From Toxoplasma gondii ME49 (Eukaryota > Apicomplexa > Conoidasida > Eucoccidiorida > Sarcocystidae): a DNA stretch of 64,000 nt. Below, piece after piece: positions 1 through 12,799 of this stretch (position 1 is its first letter; the number at the start of each line of letters is the position of its first letter). The position numbers were made by a program, and so were the translations under genes. Below the pieces are notes generated by a model. The model saw only the letters and a program-made list of their open reading frames with translations. It did no database searches and was not told where the DNA came from. The DNA is taken from contig NC_031473.1 of assembly GCF_000006565.2 (NCBI RefSeq), forward strand, positions 1,054,001 through 1,118,000, given 5' to 3'.

Positions 1-2412
1 ATTCCCCTCTGTTGCTTAAAATGGCTTTTTCCAAAAGAAAAAAGGAGTGCTGCCTCCTGACAGGCTGTCTTCTCACATTTACTTCTATCGTCTGGCAATC
101 CACATGTTGCCCTGTGACTCGAAGTCGGAAAAAAGGTCTCGCGCCGCCGTCAGAGAGACGCGCGAGACAGATACTCCACGGGAGGAAAAACCTGGAGATG
201 CATCGGCTAAAGAATCACAGATTGAAAGGCTTTCGAGAAAAAAAGCTCGAGAAGAACGCAAACGTCCAAAGCCGTGTCTTTCACGATGCAGACCTCGCTT
301 GCTCTCGCGAGTCTAGTGCCTCGCGAGCGAGAGAAGCGCCTTTTGAGGAAATGGAGACGCAGCACCCCGTGCAGACGCGCGGAATCTTCGTTTTCCGTGT
401 CATGAATTCACGCATGCCAATGTGCCTTTGAGAAATCTTTTTCAAGTCCTCGGTTTTTCTACACTTTGCTCCTCAACCGTCGCTCGCGAGAGTGTGCATG
501 CAACGGTGTGTGTCGACGGATACGCCGAGTGCCGCGAAATCAGCCAGTTTGAGGAGTTCGCAAGTTGGAGAAAGGCGCGTTTCCGCTTTTGCTTTTCGAG
601 TCATTCTCGACAGAGGAGCAAAGCGGATGTGCAGCACTTCGTAACACAGCTCGAGTGCACGATTCGAAGGATTTCCTTCCAAGAACTTCGCTACATTCCA
701 CTGTTCAGTGTCGCTGCGCCGAAAAGGGCCAACACACTTGCAAGTTCAGCAGAAATGAACACTCCACATTCAAATTGCATATCGAGTTTCTTCGGAATGG
801 GCCTCCAGTTGCGAGCTGCAGACAACCAAGGTCTTTATGACTGCTGCACACCACGACCTTATGGGTCTGCTTGAGACGGCTGGAAAATGCGAGTAGGACT
901 GTGTGACACTGGTGCCCAGCTCTGTGCTTTTCCTCTCTTTCCGTTTCAGCGCTGCACACCTAGATCCTTCTGTGTCGCGCAGACAGTCTCAACCTACTGA
1001 TGATGTGGAAGCGACAGTTCGTGGACTTGCTGTGAGCTCCTTTTCTTACAATGCCGCCGTTCTCTCGGTGGCGTTGTGGGAGCGTCTTTCGACCCTTCTG
1101 TCAAGGTTCGGGGTCGTTTCTTCAGCAATAAAGGCGACCTGTTTGCAGCTTGTACGGTTCCTCTGAAGAATGCGTTATAGAAGACGACGTTCTTCCGGGT
1201 AAACATTGGTGTGAATCGAAGGGAATACGCAGAGACACTCTACGCCTTGTGTTGCGGACTAAGACTCCAGTTTTACGACACACAGACAGCACACGACCGC
1301 GGAGAAGGCTTTTCAAATGCCGTCTCTCAAAAATGCGCACTAGACAACATTGAAAAAGTCATTTCGTCCAGCCACATGTAAGGGCGCGGGCTCCGTGAGT
1401 CGACTGTCTTGGGATTTCAAAAAAGTCCACGATATACGCGTTGCTTTCAGACGAGTGACTGGGGAAAGGGAAGCTACGACAGCACTTGCTGCCGACACGA
1501 GAAGCCCCGAGCGCATGAATCGTCCTGGAGAACTGCGTGGCACTCGGCAGGGCTCAACACAGAGCGATTTGCCGAGGCACTGCGAGTGCGGCGCTTGTCT
1601 TGGGTTGCGTTGCGTCCTCCCACAGAGTTTTCTGCAGTCTGCAAACAGAGCTGGAACGTTTTCTTACACAGACGCCCCCGCTAGTAGTCTCTCTGGAGAC
1701 ACAGAGTTCTCTCGAACGCTCACTGGGACGTCGAATATGGCGAAAAGGTACTCGAGTCCTCGGCCTCCCGCGAGGCAAAAGCGAGACGCAAGCTCTTCCT
1801 GATCAACACCTCGGAACTCAGAGAGATTCTGACGCTACTTCGCACTTTGGACTGGAGGCACTGCTGTCGACGCACCAAAGCACAGCAGCCTACTGCACAT
1901 CTGCTGTGTTCTAGACGAAATGCAGAGATTCATGTGCATTCCCTTGTATTCATATCAGCGAGAGAAGCATTTAGTGTAACTTTCGTCGAAGAAATCAGCT
2001 GTCGTATTTTCTGCTTGGTCCCAGTGGAGCCAGGGGGCAACGGCTTTTCTGAGTAGTCGCAGACATCTACAATCCCCCATTAAAACGATTCTCGGCTTTC
2101 TGCGCTCTTGTTCAGTTCGGCCTTTCTCCTTACTCACTCCTCACCCCGCCTCTCTAGAGCTTTCTTGCCCCGCGAAGTCCCGACCACGGCCGGGTGTTTT
2201 CGATGTCCAGATACTGTCTGAGTCGACACTATACAGAGAGGACCAGCGTCTTCCCTCTGCGCGCGGCCATACTACGCGGAAACGAAAGACCGTCAGGCGC
2301 TAAACCAGCAGTCCAACTCGTCTTCACAACTCACCGGGAAAAGGTGCTTTACATAAACCCATGAATCCCTTACAACACCGCTAACACTCTTCGAAGACTT
2401 GTCAAGCCGCGC
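1..2412. other. No confident gene; possible terminal exon at 950-1166
   Basis: Most open frames here are short, rich in Arg/Ser and lack splice support. One stretch stands out: after a pyrimidine-rich run ending in CAG at about 949, a plus-strand frame stays open to a stop at 1166 and codes for a less skewed, partly amphipathic sequence (for example VEATVRGLAVSSFSYNAAVL). It could be the last exon of a gene that begins left of the window. A frame at 422-874 has some similar character. Neither contains a recognisable domain, so both remain suggestions only. Confidence 0.2.
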
Positions 2413-2595
2413 ATGACGCGACGTTCAACCGGGAAACCCCCAATTCGAGTGACCAAAGACATCCCAGTGTACCTCGAGAAGTACAAAATGAGGTCCTACG
2501 GTTCCCCTCAGAAAATGTCTTTCTCTTGGCAGGTCCAGCCGCGAACTCGCGCCCTGTCGAGCAACCGCCAGGTCCAAGCGAAGCTGTACAGGTGA
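2413..2595 (+). CDS. Small ORF of unknown status (60 aa)
   Basis: An ATG-started frame of 60 codons with a fairly unbiased composition (it contains IRVTKDIPVYLEKYKMRSYG). A TTGGCAG/GTCCAG sequence in its middle could serve as a splice donor, so it might instead be the first exon of a longer product or an upstream ORF in the long leader of the kinase gene that follows. No domain is recognised. The call rests only on the less biased composition relative to neighbouring frames. Confidence 0.2.
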   Translation: MTRRSTGKPPIRVTKDIPVYLEKYKMRSYGSPQKMSFSWQVQPRTRALSSNRQVQAKLYR

Positions 2596-3697
2596 TTCCG
2601 CCGCGTGCGGTTCGATCCGAGGCTTAGTTGTCAAAGAGTGCGTAGACTCATGGTTGCAGGGAAGAAGCAATCAAAGAATGTAAATAAAGAAACAGTACCC
2701 TTAAGGCGTAGAGCGAAACAAGGAGATCCGGTAGCGGAATTCAGGGCGGTCGCGCGAAAAGGAGCGTCCGCCGTCTCGCCTTCTCGCACTGGATCACTGT
2801 TTTCGACCTTTGTTTTTTTCCTGAAGAGACCTTCGCGGCATCAGCTGGCTTCAGTCATCTCAGTAATTGCTCTGGGCTACGTCTTTTGTTAAGCCAAGTT
2901 TTTCCGCCGCGCACAGAAACGCCCGGCGAAAGGGCTGTCGCATTTGCAGCCCCCGATCGGTTGAACAGTGGGGCATGCGTAGCTGGCGACCCGCACTTGA
3001 GGACGCGGCTGTTTCATCAAGAAATGCTCTCCACACTCCGCTCCCGTTTGACTTCCTTGCTGCCTTTTCATTGAGTGACTTCCTTGACGCTTCTGTACTT
3101 CTTCACCTTCCTTTTCTGCCTGCGAAGTGTCGGAAACGAAAGCGTCGCGACGCATGACGGAGACGCGCACAATCGAGGAGAGGCGCGCCTCACCCCGCGA
3201 AAAAGAGCCTCTTGTTGCGTCCTTCCTCGACGTCGCTGCTTCGTCTCGTCTCGTTGGCGAGAATGTCAAACAGAAGTTCTCGAACACTTCGCAGTCGAAT
3301 GCAGTTTGTGCCCCCGCCATCCACGCGTAGGCTGTCCTGCCTATTCTATCCTTTTTGTGGCGCTCTCGCGGCGACTCCAAGAGAGGACTGCTCCGTCGAG
3401 GCCGCGCAGGAGAGGTCTTTCTGCGAAGCCTGTCGTCGCAACCGGGTCTGGATGGAATTCGTTTAAAGCCTCGTGGCACAGAACGTCGACGAATGGCGGA
3501 AAGACCGAAGGAGTGCCTCGTCGATCGATAACCGCCGAAGAAGAGAAGGGGAAGAGACCCCGGACGCGATCGTCCCGGCTCCGGGTCTGAGAGCGCGAGG
3601 AAGCCCCGCCAACTCGCTCCCGCTGGCTTCGCCGCGACTGTCCGAAAGAAGGATCAACACAGCAACATCGCATGCCAGTTTTCTCGCAGTCGACACG
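2596..3697. other. Leader/promoter region of the WNG kinase gene
   Basis: No ORF here looks coding. The kinase frame is open upstream of its first ATG but contains no earlier in-frame ATG, so this stretch is probably promoter plus 5' untranslated leader. Confidence 0.4.
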
Positions 3698-6095
3698 ATG
3701 ATGTTTCCTGCCGTCGCTGCACCGCGGCGTCGGCTGCCCGGCGAGCGTCTGCAGAGGTCGCAGAACCCAGTGGAAACGTCTTGGCTTTCTTTCCGGATAC
3801 TCGCGACTCGCGGTCCTTGCGTGACTTTCACATTCCTCTTTCTCACTGTCGCCTTCCTGGGGCTTTCCTGGGTCTCCGTCGCCGTCGCTGCACATGCAGA
3901 GCATCCCGAAGACTCTGCAACCAACTTTCTTTTTTCTTTCGCGGAGAACTCGCTCGCGAATCGCGAACCACCGGAAGACAGCGCTGCGCGACCCTCCAGC
4001 CGCAGCGGTGGAGCTGAACGCCGCCGTCTCGACTCACTCATCCCAGGTAGAAAATCGAACACACGGTTTTTTTGCAGTGTGCACAGTGTAGAGGCGACGG
4101 CGAGACGTTGTTTTTCGTCAGTTCGCGAGAATCGCGCTGTCGTAGACTCTAACGCTTGGATGTACGCATGTCCTTGGGCTCCAGAGAGAAAGTCCCAGTG
4201 TGTTTTCTGGGGAGCTGCAGCGACTGAAGCGGTTTCTTCTGTGTTTCTTCGACTCGCGCGACGCGCCCCGTTGAAACGCGTGAGGTCCTGGAGCGCGCTG
4301 CTAAAGAATACCGAAGAACGTTTGTAGTTCAGAGTTCTTCGCAAACGAAGAGTCCCGAAGTGCAAATCAAGACTCAGTCTGTGAACATCGTAAACAGGCG
4401 ACAAAGGAGTCTCGAGGGCTGCGGCCAGCCGGCAAATGCTGTGTTGTGAGCTCCATGCGAAAGGGAAAAATAGGACGAGAAGCTTCTCTCTGCGGGATGG
4501 ACTCCGAGAAAAGCTTGGCGTCTCTCGCGGCCCAGTCGGGTATCATCTTCGGTCGACAGTGTGCTCCTCACGTTTCTTCCACGGACAGCGTCTCCCTTCT
4601 CGTGAGACACGATGCATGCAGATCGCAATCGCCTTGTCCTAGTACCCCTCACCAGGGGACTGCACCGAGGGTGGAAAAACGGTGCAGAGAGTTACGCCTT
4701 CGAGTGTACATGGCGACTTCGAACCGCCGTTCGTTTTGCCTCTGAAGTGCGTGTCGTGGGCGTGTGTTGTTCGTATTTGCAGGTTTTCTGAAGCGGCGCC
4801 GCATCTTCAAGCAGTTGCGGCCTGTCGACGAGTTTCAGCTTCGAGAGTTTCAGGAGGCGTCGTCGAAGGTGAAGGCTCAGTTCTTCAGCGCAGGTCACTC
4901 GAGGGTGACGTTTGTGGACCGGCCGTCGGCGGCGTTGCTAAGTTTTCTCCACCTCGAGGAGGAGGACGTCCCCTACGGCGTCGTGATCAAGGCGATTCCG
5001 TACGACGCCTTCGACTTCTACGAGTCCGTGGCGGAGCCGTACATCCACCGCATGTTCGACGACCCGCGAAAGTTTCCGTACGTCGTGCCTGTGCTCGCGG
5101 CGCTGCGAAGTACATCGAAGCGAGTCCTGTACCTGGTACTGCCGCTCTACCGCGAGCTACCGGAGACGGTCGACGAAGAGGCGCGATCGGTCGACTTTGT
5201 GTTGCTGCTTGCGGAGATGGCCATGGCGGTGTGCCAGCTTCACGAGCGCAACTTGGCACACCGCGACCTGAAGGAGGACAACTTTCTGGTGAGCCCCGAG
5301 GGTCACATCGTCGTCTCGGACTTGGCGACGCTGGACATCACAGACAACAAGTCGTTTCTGATTGGAACGTCCGGCTACATGCCCCCAGAAACGCGCAGCA
5401 GCTACTTGCTGCGGAAGGGATACACGCGCTCGCGGTACGGCGAGAAGACGGACGTATACAGTCTCGGAGTTGCCTTCCGGCACCTTGCATTCATGCTCGA
5501 AGGACTGGGCGTTCAGGTGCCTCACAGGACGCAGCTCGCGAAGCTCATCAAAAAGATGACAAGCGCCGACCCCGAGAAACGCCCGCTTATCGGCGAGGTG
5601 ATGGAAGACCCGTTCTTCGCCTCCGTCGACTTCCGCCTCGTCAGACAACGAGCTGGGAAACATCCTTTCAAGAAACTCCCCGGCGCGGACTTACTGGTCG
5701 AGCGCCAGCGCGCGCGGCTCGAAGCGCGCGAGAAAGCGGACGCGGCGGCGAAGGCGGCAGACAACGCAGAGGTCCCGGCCGCCAAGTCACCCGCCGGAAA
5801 AACCGGCGGAGCGGGGACACTGAGTGGCGACCGCGACCGCGCAGGAAGCGGCGAGAAGCCTGCAGAACGAGCAGAAGAAGAGAAAGGACGCGGACGCGGA
5901 GCACAGACGCACGAAGGAAACCACGACCGGACAGACGACACCGGAAGAGAAGAACTGCGGGAAGGACCCGGGGACCAGAAACCATCGGGAGAGGAAAACC
6001 GAGGAGGAGGCCAACCACCTGGCCAGCGAGAAGAGCAGAGAGAGGGGACAGGACTCGAAGAGGGCTTCAACAAGGAAGACGCACAGGAGAGCTGA
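3698..6095 (+). CDS. ROP34: WNG-type (no glycine loop) secreted protein kinase, probably ROP34/WNG2
   Basis: Two exons, 3698-4046 and 4783-6095, joined in phase (CAG/GTAG donor, TTTGCAG acceptor), give 553 aa. The start is the first ATG in the open frame. A basic N-terminus of about 40 residues precedes a hydrophobic signal segment (FTFLFLTVAFLGLSWVSVAV), so the product enters the secretory pathway, consistent with rhoptry or dense granule delivery. The kinase domain runs from about residue 125 to 400. Visible elements are the VAIK-type lysine K186 (GVVIKAIP), the catalytic loop HRDLKEDN (D278, N283), SDLA in place of DFG (D296), MPPE (E319) and D340 in the F helix. Where a GxGxxG loop should lie there is FFSAGHSRVTF, with no glycine triad. 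This is the hallmark of the coccidian WNG family, which phosphorylates proteins at the parasitophorous vacuole. The last 130 residues are a charged, low-complexity tail. Family assignment is firm; the ROP34 name rests on total length and on my unverified memory that ROP34 lies near PiT. Confidence 0.9.
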
Positions 6096-8892
6096 AGGAA
6101 GAAAAACGAAGCAGAGGAGGAAGGACGTGAACAGGAAACTACTGACAAAACGGAGGACGAACGTGAGGTCATTGTCCGGGAAGACAACCCAGGAGAAAAG
6201 GAAACCGTCAAGATGGAAAACGCAAAAAAGATAGAGAGACGACAGTGCAGTCGACAGTGGCTGTCGGGGTGGCAGCACTTAGGAGAGTGTGGAGACGGAA
6301 GGGCAGGTCTGGAAGCGAATGAAGCATGCGACTTTTTCTACACAGCAGCCGCAGTGCGATCGTCACGTTTGAAGTTTGTACAGCCCTTGGGGGTAAAACC
6401 GTTCAAGGACAGAGACGGTCGTCGGAGCGTACACTTACATCGACGGTAGCCAGTGGTGGCACAAACACGAGGAATCGAAAGAACTGAACGAATTTAAAGA
6501 CACCAAGACTTCAAAAAAGGGAAGGACTCGCGAAAAAAAGGCGGAGCTGCGAAGGCGTTGAAGACAAGAGGCCTAGTGCGAGAGGCGACGGCCGAGGGGG
6601 CAGCGAGCAGCTCTGTCGTCGTTGTCGAATTCCGTCTGGTTTCCTGTTTTTTACCGACTGTCACTGGGACTGGCAGATTTTGCGTTGTTCGCGGGAGACA
6701 AGAGTCGGGAGGTTGCTTCGGCGAGTAGAGTTTCTCCGAAGACGAGGGGTGGCTGTCGGATCCTTCCGGATAACGCGAGTCAGTGAGAGAGCTGTTGAAC
6801 GCAGTTGCCAAGGCGAACAGAGTGTTCGTCGCCGGCGTATCAAGCACTTGGTGGTGGAGAAAAGAGGTATCTGTAGAGACTGTGGCGCAGCCGCAACCGG
6901 TGCGCGATTTCCCTCGGGCTCTCGGACAGAACTCGAGGAACGCGAGAAGCAAGAAGGCAAAGGTACCCTCCGGCTCGGACAATTTATCAGCCGATATGGC
7001 CGGTCCGGAGAAGTGTGGACCACGCTTGTTTTTGTGCGCCACACAGCTGTCGCAGGTACATGAGCAGACGGAACATCTTTGAGCTCCGTTTGCAGTAGTG
7101 ATCTTTCTGTGAACATGGCAAAGAAGAACGACTTGTCTTTCTCCCTTGTGCGACCTGAGAGGTTGAAAAACGACGACTGGAGGCGCGTGCGTAGCATCTG
7201 TTGGCTCGCGCAACTGTCTGTCTCTCATCTGTCACAGGAAGAACTCTGCGTTTCGTTTTCCGGGGAATGTCGGCAAGCGGGTGTTTTCCCAAAGTCTCGT
7301 CTGGGGACCTCACAGCACAGAAAGTCGATTTTGTGGAAGCAAGAGTTCCCGACGATCGGGGCATGGAGGACCGCTTCGCAGTTTCCGGTGCTCAGTTGAC
7401 TGAGGCCTGTGCGTGGAAAAGTGATGACGTTCATGTTCCATGTGAAAAAAACGCAGAGGCTTCGGATTTCCGTTGTTGACAGACGCTTTCTTCTTGCATC
7501 TGAGTGTCACGACCAAGCACGAGACTTCGAACGGCTTTCCCTGGATCGAGGGAAACGACTGGCACTCGCTTTTGGTTCACGCGACGCTTCAACTGAGATC
7601 CTCGCCACATCGAAAGTCTCCACTCTCCTCTGTATTTAGCTGAGAACCGGCACAGCGTCAGGCGAGAGACCCGCCATGGGAGTGTGCCGCCTGCTCGGCG
7701 GTAGTCGCGTGAGAAATGGGGCATCCGGCAACGCGACTCAAAACAAGGCTAGAAGGCATCTGTAATCGCGGTGTCTACATCTGCTCGAAACATTCATATG
7801 TGCGTGGGAAACGTTGCCGTGTTCCTCCAGTTGCAGAGGCACGGGACTTTTGTCAGGAGTGCCCTTTTTTGGCGTTTGAGAACTGCAGCAGAATAGATCA
7901 ATGACAGGTCTGCATTTTTGCACAGTCTAGAGAACTTCAGGGTTAACCGTACCCGCTTCCATCAGTCCCCCCCCTTTCCTCCCCCTCCCCCCACCCCCCC
8001 CAACGCTCAGAGCATATATGAACCAGACATACACACGGTTCATGACGCAAGAACCGCTTTCTAATTTGCTTGACCTGAGGATCCAACCTGGTCCTAACTG
8101 ACTTAGAAAATAGTAAAGGGTTGAACTGTGTGCCTCCTCTTCGTGTTTAATAGCCGCCTGCCATCAACACAGGGCACCAACGCGCTCTCCTTGTTACACT
8201 GCAGTAGTCACAATCTGCTGTTCCAGCTATTCAGAACTGTGCACAACGATTAACGACAGAATGTTTTACCAAGACGGAAACCAGATTACCGTGATTTTCA
8301 TTGTTACTTTAATACATGGCGTTCAATTGGTTCTATTATCACCTTAACTATGTTCCTCTAACACAACAGAACACGGTGCGACGTTAAACTTGCTCCGAAC
8401 CCTCTCCGTCGTTTATGAAGATGTGGATCGCAGTGGAGGCATAGCCACGACAGAAAGTCTTCTTGAGATCTCGCGTGTGTGTGTCTCGCACGCCACCCGT
8501 CAAGGCGTCGACTGTCAGTGAACGAATGAGCAAATAGACCTGGCTAGTGAAGAGGAATTGGGTGTGACCACTCAAACCGTTTTCTGCTCATCGATCGAAC
8601 GGGTTAATCGCGTCCGCAATGGCCGTACTGAGACAAATTTAAAATCATCCGTGAAGTTCACCTGGAGTTAGCACAGAATCCTTGGCTCTCTGCAACGTAA
8701 ACACGAGCTTGCATGCGCGGACACTTCGGACTCTTGTTTACGCGTGCAACTGTTCTGCGGCGTAAGTTGCCGGTTTCTGACGACGATCAACTGGCGTATG
8801 CTTGAAACTGGATATGTGGGTTCTCTTTCCCCAGAGTGGCTCGGCCGTCTCCTTTCGGACTCTCGAATGGATCCCTTCTAGCTGAGATCAAC
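6096..8892. other. Intergenic: kinase 3' region and leader of next gene
   Basis: The first kilobase is purine-rich on the plus strand and probably includes the kinase 3' untranslated region. No frame in 6.1-8.8 kb has domain or splice support. A dense C-rich run lies at about 7967-8002. A CCCCAG at 8829-8834 just before the next gene resembles a splice acceptor, so an untranslated 5' exon may lie in this interval. Confidence 0.4.
7967..8002. repeat. C-rich tract
   Basis: Runs of seven to eight cytosines broken by short T or A interruptions. The complementary strand has several G-runs and could form a G-quadruplex. It lies about 0.9 kb upstream of the next gene's start. Confidence 0.6.
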
Positions 8893-11140
8893 ATGCTGTG
8901 GCTTCGAGACTTCTTTGTCAGCTTCCTTTTCTTGGCAGTTGCCCCGAAGCTGGCAGAAGCAGATGGGCAAATTTCGTCTTGGAACGCAAAAGTCCACGCG
9001 GCGACCGAGGTGGATCCTCCGACAAGTCCCGCCAGCCCGTCAGACCCAGAGGCAGTGTCTACAGAGAAATCCAGATCCTCTCAGATTTCAGAGAAGTCTC
9101 TAGATGTACGTAGAGCTGCACGTCGGCATTCCCCCGTGTTTTAATAACAAAGGATTGGGAAAAAAGGAACGCCCTGCATTAACGTTCAGACGCTGCGCAC
9201 GAAGTCGCAAGCAGCCAGATCGGAACAGCACCTTCCCAGCATCGAAAGATGTCACGCGGAAAAAAGTGACGAGTACACGGGGAAGTTGCCGAAACAGTGG
9301 CTGTGCAGCCGCTGACGAAAAGAGCAACGAGCGAAGTGACAGGACTTTCGTGTTTACGGGTTTTGAGGTTTATCCGTCCCACTTTTGCGTTTTGGTACGT
9401 TCGCACGTCTCTCTGTTGTACTCGCGATATCTGAGAGTTTCTGTCGAGCTCTGGGGGTTCACAAGGATGTCGCACAAGCGTTAGCGGGCGTAGGCTCCAG
9501 GGAGTGTAGAAGTGTCAACAAGCTCCTGAAGCACTGGCGACCTCGGCAAGAAGCAGTCGCTCCCAGATGTGCCTGCGACCCTGACATGTGCTTCCGGTAG
9601 TCCATCCCCTCGTGAACGCAAACACCGCTAGGAAAAATTGTCTCTCATTCCTCGAATCGTAGACGCGACTCAAAAAACGCGATTGCTAGCCACGTTGCTC
9701 ATCGGGCACACTGCGAAGAGAATCGTATTCGGCAGTTCCACATTTTTTTTGAAAGCAGGATCTGCTTCTTACCAACCTTTGGAGAACGGACGTTTTCTAT
9801 ATTTAAGCGAGTCTCACCGAGGACAACATCACGGATTAAGATAAGGCAACCCATGCAGTGAGCGCACCTGACACGTTGCTGTGACCATCAAGGATCGAGT
9901 TTCTACGACCTTGTGTTTTTCCTCACCCACACTTGTTGTGTTCTAGGTGCCTGAGGAAGAACCGAAAGCAGCCCGGGGGCAGTCTGCAGCTCGAGATGCA
10001 TTTTTGTTCCCTGGCGAGTCGGCGGATCTGAGTTTCGCTAGTGGGAGTCTCTCTTACATTGAGTGCGAGGAAGCCAGCGGTGCCGGGCACATTCCACAGT
10101 CTGCAGATCCTTCCACCCTCCCACTTTCCTCCCCCCCATCGACGCCGTCTTTTCTGTCTTTCCACCAACCAAACAGCTCTCGCGAAACTCGGCTGTCTCT
10201 GCCGGTTTTCCCGCCTCGGCTCGCGTGCGCCACCAAGAAAGTGCCTTCTGCCGAGGTCGGCAAAGAGGTCCTCAGTGCTGCGGCGGCTTGCTCAGCTGCG
10301 TTCGCCGCCCGTCGCGCCAGTGACTGGGAGAAGGTCGAAGCGTTCAACAAGAAACTGGCGGGTCTGGGACTTGCCGAAGGACCGCAGCGCCTAGCGCCAC
10401 TCACACACGCCGTCCCGACGGGTGTGGGCGCCCCTGTGACGAGGCGATCGAGCTTCCTGTACTGGGCAAAAAGCTGCCTTTTCCCGGGAGTTGGCGGGGA
10501 CGTCTGTTTCGCCGCTGTCTGGTGCACAGACGGCATTCGGACTGCGTCGGAACTGGCGATCGACACAACTGGGGACATCCGCCTGTTGATAGGTGAACGC
10601 GTGGTGCTGCTCGCGGGCGTCACGGGAGTCTTCAGCCGGTGCGAGGAGGGGGGTTTGTGCCAGAAGGCGAAGTTTGTCGGACAAGTCGAGAAAACGGCTG
10701 GCGGGGACCCTGACGATTCGCGCGCTGCCTGGTCCGTTCGGCAGAGACCCCGTGGCGCCTTTCCCTCCGGAGAAAGAAAACGAGGGGAACTTTCGGGGAC
10801 GCAACACCGCTTGGCCAAACAAACGAACGAGTTGCTCTCCGAAAGTTCGGGGACAAGTCGAGCGACCGAACCGCAACAAATGCCCGAAATCCCTCTGTGG
10901 TCGCTAGACTGCACACGCGAGTTCCTAGATCTAAACAGTGGGGCGGCAGTTTACACAATCGACGGTGAAAGCTACGTGAAAATGGGGTGGACAACTGACA
11001 GGAGAGCGACTGTGTATTGCGAAACTAGCGCTTCGACCCCAAGATTTCAACTCCTTCCTCTTGCGACCCTTGCGGTCCACCTCGTCGTTTCCATGCTTCG
11101 GCGGTTCCGTGAGACTCTCGAAACGCCGTCTGCAGTGTAA
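8893..11140 (+). CDS. Secreted protein with C-terminal membrane segment, unknown function
   Basis: Two exons, 8893-9105 and 9947-11140 (donor GAT/GTACGT, acceptor TTCTAG/GTG), both in phase 0, give 468 aa. The chosen ATG opens directly with a signal peptide (MLWLRDFFVSFLFLAVAPKL, then AEADG). The body is lineage-specific to my eye: a Ser/Pro-rich stretch, a cysteine-containing central part (DVCFAAVWCTDG, SRCEEGGLC) and a polar region. Near the C-terminus there is a hydrophobic segment (LLPLATLAVHLVVSML) followed by basic residues, which fits a type I membrane protein better than a GPI anchor, though cleavage of the tail cannot be excluded. The frame is also open upstream to 8836 without an ATG. 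I recognise no named domain; an SRS-type surface antigen fold was considered but the cysteine spacing does not show it. Confidence 0.7.
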
Positions 11141-12062
11141 CTGCGACTGTCTATCATATGCGCCGTCTGTGGTCCTGCAGCGCCCCTCGGTTTATTCGAT
11201 GGGAGCTGCGCCCGTTTGGACTGTCTATTCCGAACTTGCGGGGGTACCCCAAGTCCCTGTTCGATTTAAGATGCACCAGTGTGAAAAGACACATCGACTA
11301 GAACGGGGTGCTGCGGAAACTACGCAACTGTGCAGATTGCTGTCGAAGCCTGGCTTAATGCCGCGATCTAGGGTGTAGCGACTTGCTTCGACCGCAGCCC
11401 AATCTCTCTCTATGCACGCTTCCACTTTTCTGAAAAACAGAGAGAGGAGTTACGCGTGGAGGTTGGTGCTTCCTGTTCGATCTGGTGTCGGGCTCCCGTG
11501 TGTCTGAAGCCCAACAAACGGCGCCAGTTTCGTGGTTTTTGCGCACTGGAAAACGCTGAAAAAACGATTCGGAAACACTCTTGAAGTTCGGCATCACACG
11601 CCACCGAAGCAACCGCGCCAACAACTTGCACTCTGCATTTCCTGGGTCGAACCCATGGACTTCACTGTTCAATTTGCGCCCGTAGCCTTCGCTCGTTCCA
11701 CGCAACGTTACTCTGCACACTCGCCTGTCTCCGACTCGGTTCCACCTTTCCACCTCTGCTTCCCCCGGAAAACCTTGACGCTGCGCGCGCCTGCCTCGCG
11801 GCTTGCACTGTTTGCGGAGAAGTACAGATATCAACTGCTTCTGTTAGAGACGTCTTCAAATGAAAACTGGAACAAGTTGCTTTCCATGAAAAAACACACA
11901 ACGCGGGGACGGCCCCAAAAGATCTCTGCTGAATCCGAGACTAAACGTCGCCTTCCCCCAGCCTTTGATTGTCACGATCGGAGTGCCTACGACGGAGGAA
12001 ACACCCTCCCCGTCTTCCACGCAAAAAAAACGCTCACACGGCCTAAAACCTCACACCCTTAA

Positions 12063-12094
<32 letters not shown>

Positions 12095-12799
12095 GTGTAT
12101 AAGTATATATATATATATATATATATATGTCTCTGCATATAGGTAGACGTATGTCAAGGCGCCTGTGCATATACATGCTTATATTTATGTATGTATATAC
12201 ACAGCCATTTGTAGGTACGTCGACGTGGTGAGCGTGGAGAGTTGAATGACAACTCTCTATTAGGAGACCATGCGAGGGGAGTAGGCCGCGAAGGAGAAGA
12301 GAGCCGCGGTCACCAGAGCTGAGGGAAGGGAAAGCAAGCAAGCAAAAGTCCCCACATGAGCAGGTCTGACGCTAAAAGGCGCCCTGAATATGGCCATGTC
12401 ACTTCCAAAACTCTACCGTCTCCGCAGCCTCCATGTTTTTCATCTATGGAGCTTCCTATAGCCGAGACACAAGTCACGGCTTTGAACTGCGCAGTGAGGC
12501 ATCGTGCGAACGCCGCCGACGCATGCACTTTTTGCCAGGTGCCGCCACACTCACACACCCTGTTCGTGGGTTCGATGGGGAAGCGCGGCATGCAGAGAAA
12601 GTAAGAACGCTGAGCTCGAGAAAGGACTTTCTGTGAAGACCAGACACTAGGCCCTCTCGCCTTTCGTTCGCCGTGAGTTCTTCTCTGCTCCTCGTACAAG
12701 GCGCGTCCGCTCCGAGCAACAGACAGAAAAGACCAGAGAGCACAGGAGAGTCGGCTCTCGCCGAAAAGCACCCGCAGGCAGACGCGGAGACTGTTTTAT
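11141..12799. other. Convergent 3' intergenic region
   Basis: The stretch between the stop codons of the secreted-protein gene (+) and the phosphate transporter (-). It should hold both 3' untranslated regions. No supported ORF is present. A (TA)n microsatellite sits in the middle. Confidence 0.5.
12062..12130. repeat. (TA)n microsatellite
   Basis: Alternating TA with a few GTG and A interruptions over about 70 bases, in the convergent 3' region. Confidence 0.85.

Noticed and set aside
4682..6130. Second plus-strand frame over the kinase exon (about 480 codons)
   Set aside because: Arg/Pro-rich shadow frame. The kinase motifs lie in the other frame and have splice support.
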